Shown here piece by piece: positions 11,951-21,500 of a DNA stretch of 64,000 nucleotides. A program made the position numbers and the translations under genes. Within the stretch, counting starts at the first letter, position 1; each line of letters opens with the position of its first letter. The notes under the pieces are model-generated. The model was given only the letters and a program-made list of their open reading frames with translations. It searched no databases and was not told where the DNA came from. The DNA is taken from NCBI GenBank assembly GCA_963970005.1, contig CAXAMN010023662.1, forward strand, positions 384,413-448,412, in the 5' to 3' direction. The DNA comes from Durusdinium trenchii (Eukaryota > Sar > Dinophyceae > Suessiales > Symbiodiniaceae).

Positions 11951-12457
11951 CATTTTTCTGCTCTCGAGGGCCGTGTGTTTTCTTTCAAAGCGCATCTAGG
12001 GCTCCTTCAAACGGCTGATTCTTTCGCCCCTTTTCACCATGGGGGACTCAGCGAGCGCCTGTGCAGCAAGCGCCTGCGCCAGGCCAGCCGATGTTTGCAG
12101 GAGCCTTTGGTGCGAAGCAAGGCGATGCAACGACATCAACATCACAGGATAGGGTCGATCATGGACGTAGAACATCATGGACGTGGAAAATCATGGACAT
12201 GACATGAGGGCTTGCAGTGTTTGGTTGAACAATGACCCAACATCTGTGGATTTGGCATGATTTTGCCCATGTCCAACCTAAACGTTTCGTTTGTGCTGAG
12301 TTCGTCTTGTTGGCTGGTCAGATCCGACCATTTTGACATCAATCTTTTGACTGTTGGTCCTTCCTACGCGTTCCTCCTTGCACCGATCTCACACTGTTAT
12401 CGGCACAACTTGCTTGGTCTCCTCTGCAGGATCTCAATTCTGCTGATCTTCTGATGT

Positions 12458-12520
12458 GTACATATATAATTATATATATATATATGTATGATTATATATA
12501 TATACATCATATTGATATAG
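12458..12520. repeat. AT dinucleotide-rich tract
   Basis: Nearly pure TATATA runs interrupted by single G/C bases. Confidence 0.8.
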
Positions 12521-12578
12521 TTCATGTGTTGGATCTAAATTAAAGACGCCCCAAACTCCACACCCTCCCAGGTCCCAG

Positions 12579-12693
12579 GTCCATTCGCCAGCGTCTCGGC
12601 TGGAAACTGAGAACTTCTCGGAGTCGAGAACTGCGCCGCAGCAGGAGCGATCTCAACAGCTCGGCGGAGCGCTTCCGTGAGATGCGCGACCAG
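12579..12693 (+). CDS. Candidate host exon, unidentified gene
   Basis: The frame contains IRQRLGWKLRTSRSRELRRS followed by DLNSSAERFREMRDQ and ends at GACCAG before GTGACG. It is highly basic and helical-looking. The AG acceptor comes from CCCAGGTCC. It is one of the better-defined exon candidates here, but the family is unknown. Confidence 0.35.
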
Positions 12694-13073
12694 GTGACGC
12701 CCGGACGCCCCGTTCAGTGCGACGGTCGACGTGACGTCGGCTGCTTTTGCTGCGAAATGCGGGAAACCGTGGGGCGGCGGGTTGATCATGTTTTAGCTAA
12801 GTTCAATTTGTTTCTGCCTTAACAATCAAAGTGTTGATGTGTTTCGCGGTGTTGTGTGAGAGTTGTTTTTTCTGGAAGTGTTCACGGGGGTTGATTTCGT
12901 TGTCGTTTCCTCAGAAATTAGGGGGGGATGTCGTTTTTTTAAACGAACGGAGGGGGTATTCTGATTGACCCAACGCTTCATTTGTCCTTTGCTCCAAAAC
13001 GACATCAGAAGCAACATTGCATCACTTGCCTTATTTGGGACTTCTACACCCCGGTTCGGAGCTCGTCTCGCAG

Positions 13074-13100
13074 GATGTCATTGACCGGGTCCTGCATCCC
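13074..13100 (+). CDS. Candidate micro-exon
   Basis: CGCAG is followed by nine codons DVIDRVLHP and a GTGAGA donor. The same frame is open upstream (GSELVSQ), so the exon may begin earlier. Confidence 0.2.
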
Positions 13101-13420
13101 GTGAGAAGAACTTCTGGGTGGTGACGTACTTGTGGCCGTTCTGAAATGTTTCTGTGTGGATTCGTGATTCGACGTATGAGTTCATTGGCCACAAGGCGTT
13201 GGAAGGTGCATGTCCATTTGCTCTGTCAGGTCTGTGTTGGTTTGAACGATCAACAACGTTCCGGGCACCGTGGACGAAGACACTGGATCGATCCACCCAG
13301 GAAGCAACAGACCATGCTGTTCCACATCTGACGTGCCTGGAACCCCCCTGCCCAAACCAGAAACAAATAGATGTTGTATGATAATGCATGTGTCCCAAGA
13401 ACTTGTTAAGTTGATCGCAG

Positions 13421-13484
13421 GTGATCAAGGAGGCTGAAGAGGACCAGCAGCTTATGGAGCAGAAGGCACAGACCCAGACCTTCA
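13421..13484 (+). CDS. Candidate coiled-coil host exon
   Basis: An ATCGCAG acceptor opens a Glu/Gln/Lys-rich frame (VIKEAEEDQQLMEQKAQTQT) ending before a GTTCAA donor. It lies about 300 bp before the Copia-A insertion, which would therefore lie in the following intron. Confidence 0.3.
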
Positions 13485-13787
13485 GTTCAAAACGAGTTGT
13501 TCTGCACAAAAAGATACATGTCCCCCATGTCCCTCCTCCAAGTAAAGGTTTCCTGTAGAGCTTCCTCTAGACACAATCATATGATCAGTGGTATACTGTA
13601 TCGAGCAGAAGTCAGTGGTGGGTTGTTTGTCAACTTGCGATTCTTGTGACATGATTTGAGCATTCAAAGTTTTGCTCTTCCCGGATCATATTGATATAGT
13701 TTGCTTCAGCTTTCAGGCGGGTCCCTTGGAGCGTGAGCCTGTTTTGTTCTTCTCCCCGCTGTTTCCAAGGCAAATCGCCAGCCAATT

Positions 13788-13792
13788 CCCAT
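13788..13792. repeat. Target-site duplication of Copia-A, left copy
   Basis: CCCAT directly precedes the left LTR and is repeated at 22469-22473 after the right LTR. Five bp is the usual Ty1/copia duplication length. Confidence 0.85.
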
Positions 13793-13890
13793 CTTGAAAG
13801 ACAAGGGTTCGCGCCTTTTTCTCTTGACATCAAAAGTGCCTTCGGTATGTACTCTCATGTATGCCATGATGTTCTCACCACAGCAACAGA
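13793..13890 (-). repeat. Copia-A 3' LTR
   Basis: 98 bp, identical base for base to 22371-22468. On the element's sense strand the LTR begins TCTGTTGCTG and ends CTTTCAAG, so it lacks the usual TG...CA ends if the CCCAT duplication defines the borders. It is very short for an LTR that must hold promoter, R and polyadenylation functions. Confidence 0.93.
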
Positions 13891-13902
13891 CTCCCCCTTT
13901 TC
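13891..13902 (-). other. Copia-A polypurine tract
   Basis: On the sense strand, GAAAAGGGGGAG directly precedes the 3' LTR, the position of the plus-strand primer. Copia-B has GGAGGGGGAG at the same place. Confidence 0.75.
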
Positions 13903-13948
13903 GCTTGGTGCGAAAAATCGGGAAAAAGGAGGGCCAGCTCAAGGCACT

Positions 13949-16900
13949 TTACTTTTGGCACTTCTCCTTGTAGTATTCCGCACGCATTTGCTGCATGCTC
14001 CAGCCCCGTCTTGCGTGGAGCTGTTGAAAGCGGTTCCATGGATTTTGAGGACCACTGACATCGATCCTTTGGATCGCCACCGCCTTCGGCTTGGCCAGCG
14101 CTCGAAGCGCTTGCGTGGCTGCTTCAGCACTTTCAGCAGCTTGAGTAGCCGCATCCGCTGCCAGCTGCGCAGATTCAGCCGCACGTTCCGCGCCTTCAGC
14201 TGCTTGACCAGCCGCTCTTGCCGCAGCTCTCTCTGGGCCGCTTGAGCACCTTCTCATCGTTCTCGATGAAGACCCGCACGCCGAGCCCGATCGCCTGCTT
14301 GTAGGCTTGGACAAAGACCTCCTCCGTGTCATAGTTTGTTCTCGGTTGCTCACCCCTTGACGTTGAGGCCTTTCACACATTTCTGTCTCCTCCTCCTCAG
14401 TCGATGTGGCAGACTCATCTTCATGTGCCACAAGTTGCTGCTCCTCCATCCTCTGTCGCCTTGGTCGCTGTGGTGTAGTCCTATTCTCCTCCTCACTCTC
14501 ATACAGCTCCTCTTGGACCGGTGGCCTGCTGACAACTCCATGCAATCTCTTCAAACAGCATCTCAAAGACATGAAAGCTGCCTTACTCACCCAGATTGCC
14601 CCGATGAGGATCAGCACTATGCCGCAGATCCATAGGTTCCCGAAGAGTGGGTCGGGATCATCACCTCCACCACCATGCGCTTCAGCCGCTCGGACCAGGG
14701 CGCCTCCAGCCAGCACCGCCTTCAAAGCCGTTTGTTGGCCGACGCTTGAAAGAGGTCCTTGATGGCCAGGATTCATCTTCGCCATCTTCGGTTCAGGTGC
14801 CTTCATGCCCAAATCTCCCAGGAAGCCAGCAAAGCTCTGGCCGAGGAGAGGTTTCGTCATACCATCAGCGACCAGCTCCGTCCCCTTCAAGTGAGACAGC
14901 TTCCACACACCCCCTGGGTAGTTGCCACCTTCATCAATGGCCTCCTTGAGGATGTTGGCACGGACACGCAAGTGTCTTGTTCTCCAGGATGTGGCGCTGT
15001 TGCCATGGGCGAGACTGATGGCTGCTGCATTGTCCCCATAAATCACCCTCTCAAACGGGTTAGCCTTCGTGAGCGGCTCCCCCCACATGGCACATAGCAA
15101 AGCTTCCGTGGCTCGGCCGGTGCAAAGACCTTCACAATAGGAAACCAGCTCTGCTTCTGCTGTGGAATGGGTGACGAAAGGTTGTGCTCCACTTTGCCAT
15201 GCAATGGGTGCGCCTCCAAAACAAATCACCAAACCTTGAACACTTCGGTGATTGGCCCCAGTGCCGTAAGCAATGTCGGCAAAAACTTCTAACAGCTTGT
15301 TGTGGCGCTGGACCTTCAACTGGCTTCTCGACCCCCATGTTTCTTCAATCCAGCGAGGGTAGTGCAAGTCGCCCGGCACGCCCTTCACATAGGCCAGGAG
15401 GGAGTGAGCAATCTCAATGGATCTTGCTGGATTTCGAGTGACCATTCTGCTCAATGCCGCTACCCCATAGGCCAAATCCGGTCTTGACCTGGTAGATAAC
15501 CAAAGCAATGATCCAGCCAGAGCCTGCGCTTCTCTGATCTGGTTCTTGTCCACCTGATCCGGAGGCTCGAGGTCCGCTTCACTGACCTTGAAATTCGGGA
15601 AGGATGTCGACTCCTTGACGTTCCAGCGAGCCAAAATCTCCTGCTCGTACTTGCTCTGGGACAAGTGGAAGCCATTGCCTGCTTCATCCGCGGTGATCTC
15701 GAAGCCACAATAGTGAACCGCCGATGTCGATGAGGCCCACTCTATACTTGATGTGGTCCAGGTCGCCTGCAGAGATTGCAAGGCTGCAGCCACTGTTTCT
15801 TCTTCCCCTGAGATGAGGATGTCATCCACATAGATCGACATCAGGCCAGTCCAGTGCACCTCCCCCGTCTCAGTGTCAGCTTCTTCCAGTCGCCATAGGT
15901 TCTCATCCTCTGTCTTGATGAGGCGGCCTCTGACCTTCTTTGCTTGGTTGTTTGCTTCTCTCACTCGAACCCAGTTGACCGCAGGCAAAGTGCGATCCCG
16001 ATGCTGCGACCAATCCCGTGGGGAAGTAGTTAGGCCGTACATGGCCAGTTGGACCAACCAAACTTCACCTTCACGTGCCAGGCCCAAGCGCTTGTACACA
16101 CTCGGGATTTCCATGGCCACTAGCTTTCCATCATCTCTTCTTGGGGCGTTCAAGAAAGCGACTCTGATGTCTGTAGCCGCTAGGTTCCACCCTTTGATGG
16201 CAGCCGTACGAACCAAAGCTCTGACTTGACACCCGTCGGCGCCACCAGCATAGCAGTCACCACTGAACCTGGAGTCAGAGTAGTTCCCGCAACAGACTGC
16301 ACGTGCTCTTCTGGCGCCTGAAGTTGCTTTGCGGGTATACACCATTTTTGCAGGCAAGATCTCGATCACCTTGCCTTGAGCTTCTGCACGTTCACGAAGG
16401 CTTTGCTTGGTGATCTGCTCGACTGCCTCCTTGGTCTTGACCAGCTGGTCGTATTCAGCAGTAATGGATGGAACCCAATTCTCAAAGTCTTCCCACACTT
16501 CCTTGCTGCTGATCGTTTTGGTGACCAGGAATTCTTCTTCTATTTCTTGACCTTTAACCACCTCCTGATCATGATCACTTTGCAGCAGCAACTCCTCCAC
16601 TTCCACCTTCTGCATGATGGCTTGGGTGAGGATGTCCATATAGCAGCCTTGTTCTGGGTTCGAGACGTCCACGTGCTCCATCTCCTCCGCCACATAGGAT
16701 GCCAAATTTGCCTGCAGTGACCGTAGCAGTTGGATCTTCTGAGGAGGCGAGTTCCCAAGGGGTCTTTGATTTGAGGCCACCAGGCGTGAGCCACCATCCT
16801 GGTTGTTTGGCGCCTCCTCCTTCTCCCCACCTCCTAACCCGTCCACCTCCATGACACAGTCGCTTGAACCCCCTTGAGACTCAGTCTCCTCGGACGATGT

Positions 16901-18520
16901 CCTCTCGGGCGTTTCCAGCGTCCAACTGTCACTGCTAACTTCCAAAGAAAAGAGACACGGAGCATTGGGAGCAATCGCATCAAATTGGTCTCGATGGACA
17001 ACGAGCCATGTATTCATCCAGGCAGCTGCAACTCCCTCCCCCTCCATGTGCAACATGGAAAGTTGTGGCACAGCTGTTTTGTCCCGCAAACGTCGACGCG
17101 GAACCCCACCTTCCCACATAGGCCTTGGAGGTGAATCACCCAGCTCCGGAAGATGAACCAAGGCTTCCTCTGCTTCTGGTTGCTCAGCCGCGGGGACCAC
17201 CACATCATCGGTATAAAAGTACCGTTGTGATTCGATGGACTGGACGTAGTAGCTGGTGGTTGTCAGTGATGACTGGATGGCTGGACCAAGTACTGTCACC
17301 TCATCACGCACTTCACGCCAGGGTTGGTACCTTTCTTGCCACGATTTCTTCAAGGCATATGCCTTCGCCCCAAACTTCAGGAGTGGACCAGAAGGAAAGC
17401 CCAAACTTCGAAGCTGGCCTCTCAAACGGCGCTCACCGATGTGGATGGCCGCCAGTGGCCACTTGTCCAGGCCGAGATCTGAAGAAGCCACCACGGTGCG
17501 GACGTGCTTCTTGATCACCCCCAACTCACCTTCGACCCGGCCGTTGGATTTGTAGGAGTCACCAGTTGTCAGTGTGGTGACAATGCCACGGTCTGTTGAC
17601 CATCTTCGGACCGGAGCGGAGATCAGCTCTCTGGCCCGATCGCAATGAATGCGATAGATTGGCAAGCCCAAGCTCCTCAAGCGAGCGTAAACCCGAGCAA
17701 GTGCAGGAAGGATGTGGTGTACTGCTCTTCCATGGAGGACCTCCACAAAAGTCAAGTTCTTGACTGTCACATCCTTGGACTCCTCCACCATTTGATGCCA
17801 TGCTTCATGAGACGCTTGGCATGCACGCAGCGCCGCTTCCTCCCCCGGAATCTGAGCCCCTTCACCCGGCTCTTCACGCAGCAAAGCATCACCCGGGTCA
17901 TCTTCATCGATGTTGGGCTGTGGAAACTCAAGATCATCACCTGGAGGTAGATCGTGATCCATGTGGCCTTCTAAAGGGCGGCCACCCTCCAACTCAGCTA
18001 ATGGCCGACCATTACCATCAACGGGGAACGTGTAGACGGCCACCATCATGTAGCGACATTGATGCCGACTTTGATCCAAACCTGGAGCCATCTTGCCAGA
18101 AAGGTCCACACTCAAGGTGTAGGCTTCAGGGTGCACAATTCTCTTGTGAGGCTTGCTCCTTGCTGCAGCGCGGACACAATGCTTGCAGTCGCGTCGAGCC
18201 GGCATGTGGTCGTTCAGATAGTGCTGCCGCCAGCCATCCAAAGCCGCCGGAGTCAAAGGCCGAAGAGCTGCTTCCAGTGATGGAGTTGAGCCTCGATTCA
18301 ACCATCCCTGCAAAGCCAACACGATGGCCACCTTCAAACCTGGAGCCCAGGCAGCCCACTGTTTTGATTCATCACATCGTTGCTGCATTGTCAGCTCCCG
18401 ACGGTCATGATGCTGGGCTTCAGGGGTAACACCACTTGGAGGACCTCGGACTTCATTCAGAACGTTCAGTTCCTTGAGCACCACTGCCAATGTCGTGGGT
18501 TTTCGTTTGATGTGGCCCAT
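13949..18520 (-). CDS. Copia-A Pol: integrase, RT, RNase H, membrane tail
   Basis: This 1,523-residue frame continues the upstream frame after a single TGA, so the ATG at 18520 need not be a real start. Residues 1-20 finish the methyltransferase-like domain (MGHIKRKPT). Integrase follows: zinc ligands H100, H105, C112, C115 and catalytic D139, D294, E330 with D-35-E spacing. Reverse transcriptase has DIRVAFLNAP (D784) and IYVDDIL (897-900). RNase H shows D1082, E1122, D1163 and D1219 (ELVADGMTK). After RNase H come a hydrophobic stretch ending VRAAEA (about 1264-1281), a membrane helix (about 1296-1317), an Arg/Ser/Glu-rich region and an Ala/Glu-rich helical tail near 1440-1490. All catalytic residues are present, so the enzyme part looks functional apart from the upstream stop. 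Confidence 0.93.
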   Translation of the reverse strand: MGHIKRKPTTLAVVLKELNVLNEVRGPPSGVTPEAQHHDRRELTMQQRCDESKQWAAWAPGLKVAIVLALQGWLNRGSTPSLEAALRPLTPAALDGWRQHYLNDHMPARRDCKHCVRAAARSKPHKRIVHPEAYTLSVDLSGKMAPGLDQSRHQCRYMMVAVYTFPVDGNGRPLAELEGGRPLEGHMDHDLPPGDDLEFPQPNIDEDDPGDALLREEPGEGAQIPGEEAALRACQASHEAWHQMVEESKDVTVKNLTFVEVLHGRAVHHILPALARVYARLRSLGLPIYRIHCDRARELISAPVRRWSTDRGIVTTLTTGDSYKSNGRVEGELGVIKKHVRTVVASSDLGLDKWPLAAIHIGERRLRGQLRSLGFPSGPLLKFGAKAYALKKSWQERYQPWREVRDEVTVLGPAIQSSLTTTSYYVQSIESQRYFYTDDVVVPAAEQPEAEEALVHLPELGDSPPRPMWEGGVPRRRLRDKTAVPQLSMLHMEGEGVAAAWMNTWLVVHRDQFDAIAPNAPCLFSLEVSSDSWTLETPERTSSEETESQGGSSDCVMEVDGLGGGEKEEAPNNQDGGSRLVASNQRPLGNSPPQKIQLLRSLQANLASYVAEEMEHVDVSNPEQGCYMDILTQAIMQKVEVEELLLQSDHDQEVVKGQEIEEEFLVTKTISSKEVWEDFENWVPSITAEYDQLVKTKEAVEQITKQSLRERAEAQGKVIEILPAKMVYTRKATSGARRARAVCCGNYSDSRFSGDCYAGGADGCQVRALVRTAAIKGWNLAATDIRVAFLNAPRRDDGKLVAMEIPSVYKRLGLAREGEVWLVQLAMYGLTTSPRDWSQHRDRTLPAVNWVRVREANNQAKKVRGRLIKTEDENLWRLEEADTETGEVHWTGLMSIYVDDILISGEEETVAAALQSLQATWTTSSIEWASSTSAVHYCGFEITADEAGNGFHLSQSKYEQEILARWNVKESTSFPNFKVSEADLEPPDQVDKNQIREAQALAGSLLWLSTRSRPDLAYGVAALSRMVTRNPARSIEIAHSLLAYVKGVPGDLHYPRWIEETWGSRSQLKVQRHNKLLEVFADIAYGTGANHRSVQGLVICFGGAPIAWQSGAQPFVTHSTAEAELVSYCEGLCTGRATEALLCAMWGEPLTKANPFERVIYGDNAAAISLAHGNSATSWRTRHLRVRANILKEAIDEGGNYPGGVWKLSHLKGTELVADGMTKPLLGQSFAGFLGDLGMKAPEPKMAKMNPGHQGPLSSVGQQTALKAVLAGGALVRAAEAHGGGGDDPDPLFGNLWICGIVLILIGAIWVSKAAFMSLRCCLKRLHGVVSRPPVQEELYESEEENRTTPQRPRRQRMEEQQLVAHEDESATSTEEEETEMCERPQRQGVSNREQTMTRRRSLSKPTSRRSGSACGSSSRTMRRCSSGPERAAARAAGQAAEGAERAAESAQLAADAATQAAESAEAATQALRALAKPKAVAIQRIDVSGPQNPWNRFQQLHARRGWSMQQMRAEYYKEKCQK

Positions 18521-18523
18521 TGG

Positions 18524-21500
18524 TCATTGATCAAAGTGCAGCAACCTCACTTGGTATCGAGTTGCAAAATCGTTCCACTCTTTGGTGCGCCAAATTGACA
18601 TGAAGCGTTTAGCCTTCACCTCCTCAGCAGGGCGGTAGCGAGCAGGATCCTCAGGTTGTTCGATTGCCAGCGCTGTTTGAGGTTCAGCTGGAAGGCGAAC
18701 ATCCTCACACAACACGTAGAGGGCTAACATCCGAAACAGCAGCACGCTGTCATTGCGCACCAGCTCCAAATCTGCCGATGACAAGGAGGGCAGGCCATAT
18801 GGATGCTCTTCCGTCCTCAACACACCAGGACCACCATCATCCTGATACCTCAAGGCAGAAACTGTACGGCATGGAGGTCCGCCCACGATGGCCTTGACTC
18901 TGCCAGAAGCCGCCATAGCCAGGAGGTACATGTAGGTCTGGTCGTCGTGGAGGTCTGCGGGAATCTCCGCTTGAAGATCAATGCACACCACCTCCGTATC
19001 ATCTTGGTTCAAGACCTTCTCCCAGTACTTGGAGTCAGGGCCAGAGAACACATGAATCACCAGCTTCTTTGCCCGCTCCAAACGACGGCGTTTGCGCCTG
19101 TTCCATGGTAGGCGACGGCCATCAAAGCCTGTGTGCAACTGGGACATGTCAGGAACCACCCGCATCAAAATCTCATCCGGCAACTCCGGGAACAGGGACT
19201 TCAGCTTCACCGTCAGAGCCAGTTCAGGCGAATCGCACATGGCCCGGAACTCATTGCCGTGAGGATTCTCCATCAACGTTTTCACCAGGATCGCCTTCTT
19301 GAGGAGGTTGATTTGTCTCTTCTCCAGGCGATCAATCATTTCTTGGCCAAGGGAGCGATGGACCATCGGGCAAGCGTGTTGCACCACCACCTCCAGCACT
19401 TTACCATGCTCATCTCGAAGGCTGCAGTGAGCTCCTTTCCATTCAAACTTGTATCCGAGCTCTGCTATGCCACCAAGTGGGACTATCCAAGATTGACCGG
19501 AATCACGATCATCTGGAGCTGAGAGCAACACCTTGGTATCAGGCTTCAACCTGAGTTTGTTTGTGACTCCATCTGCCAGGCTCACTTGAGTAGGCGTGGC
19601 CTGATTCCATTCCTCCCAACATAGTGCCGGTCGAAGAGCGTGAGTTGCTCCAGAGTCCAAGAGGACCAATGCACCACTTGGGTCATGCTCCAGCTGGCTC
19701 ACCTTGATGACACGGAGCGACGGAATGCGTAATGACTTCAGCGGCTGTGTCGCTTCTTGAAGAAGTGCTTCACTTGACGTGGCACCAGTTTCACCTCCTT
19801 TCAGGGCTGCTTCCACAGGCGGAACTTCACCCCCAGTGCTTGCACTCTGGTTGGTTGAACCCATCTCCATCTCCTGCAGCTTGACCACCGAGGTTGAGTT
19901 GGAGCTCCCCCCACCACCAGCACCAGTCGAAGCGCCCTTTGAACCAGCATTGCTATTGGCCGCATTGAATTTTGTTGCAGCCACATTTCCTCCCCCTGAG
20001 CCGGACTGCGGCTCACCATTGCCCTTGCCGTCCTTCTTGGTCTGGGACTTCAACTTGCATTCGGTCTTTCGGTGGTCCTTTCCACCACAGATCCAACATC
20101 GTGCCGCTTTGTCATCAATCCCGTCCCAGGAGTGTGACCATTTGCAATTGCGGCCCGCTTTGCAGCCTGCATCCGACCGGAAATACCGGCATGGAGTCGA
20201 AGACATCGAAGTGGTGTTGCCCTTGCCCTTGTCCGAAGAGGTGCCAGCCGGAACCCCTGCCTTACTCGTGGAGTCGAGCTGCTTGACCTTGATGGTCGTT
20301 GTTGATGTTGTCGGAGTAGAGGACATGAGGGACAAGGTTTCAGCTTCAGCCAACACACACTGACTCAGCCGCCAAACACCATCATGATGAGGCTGTTTTT
20401 CAACTCCCAGTTGAAGACGACTTTGAGCCAACCTGAAAGCTGCTTGCGCATCCAGCGACGAGATGTGGATCACCGCCGGTTCCAGCGCCCTCAACAAAAG
20501 CGTGCCATCAGGAAGAATGGCACCAATCTCGCGAGCCCGCGAGAAGTGGCGTCGCCACGAGCGAAGAGCTGCCGCCCATTCAGCGATGCTGCTGGCCTTG
20601 TCCAAGGTGGTCAGCTTGGCCAACAGAATGGCCTTCTCTCCAGCGCCTCCAGGTTGAAACCTCACCAGAAGCCTATACAGCAAAGCCGTGGATGTGAGCT
20701 CTCGATCGGTGATCAAGGACTGCTGCTGATCCACCGGGATGGCCTTGAGCAGAAGATTAACACCTCGCTGCTCGGTGCGATGGTAGCGAGCATCGTTGAG
20801 CTCGTCCGGAAGGCGAGGCGTAATTTGAACCCTCTCCAAAGGCGAAGCCGTTTTCCATCGATCGTAGTAGCACTGTGCCTCGGTGAGCGTCAAATGCCAC
20901 CATCTGCCAGACACAGCGGAGATGTCACGGAGCACCGGCCCGCAAACAGCTAACCAATCCCCCAATTCCAGTGGAGATGAATCAGGGGCCAATGTAGCCA
21001 ACTCCGCCTTGCTTCCACCACCATCATTCCACGGGAGCGGCATTGCACCGCCAGGGCCACCAAGGCAGCCATCTGGCCGCCATCTGCCATAGTCCTGCGC
21101 CAAAGACCGGCGCTCAAGAGGGCATTCAGTATCATGTACAAATTCATGACCTACCCCACCATGAGGACCACAAGAAAAATCTCGATGATCATGCCCACGC
21201 AAGCCGATACCCCCAGTTTGCGTAGTGCTCGAATCAGGGCCGCCACGGTAGGAGGTCGATGGCCCCAATGGGATGTCCTTTGAACTTGAGGACCCAAGTG
21301 CATTCGGTCCAGGTTGATGTCCCAGCGAAGCCTTCAGCTCCGCAAGCTCATATTCAAGCTTGTCAGCCCGAGCCGCCTGAAAGTCATGCGGCTGCATCAC
21401 TTTCCCTTCTCTCATGCCAAGCGGCAGCCACTGTTGGTCTCCTCGTCCATGTCGGCATGCATTCAGCACTTCATAGCCCTTCAAGAGGCTAATCTCAGCC

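Noticed and set aside
11570-12202. 210-codon frame with poly-His (and poly-Ile, poly-Met frames)
   Set aside because: It is generated by the trinucleotide repeat and crosses an N gap.
17800-18429. 209-codon + frame inside Copia-A
   Set aside because: Shadow of the integrase region on the other strand.
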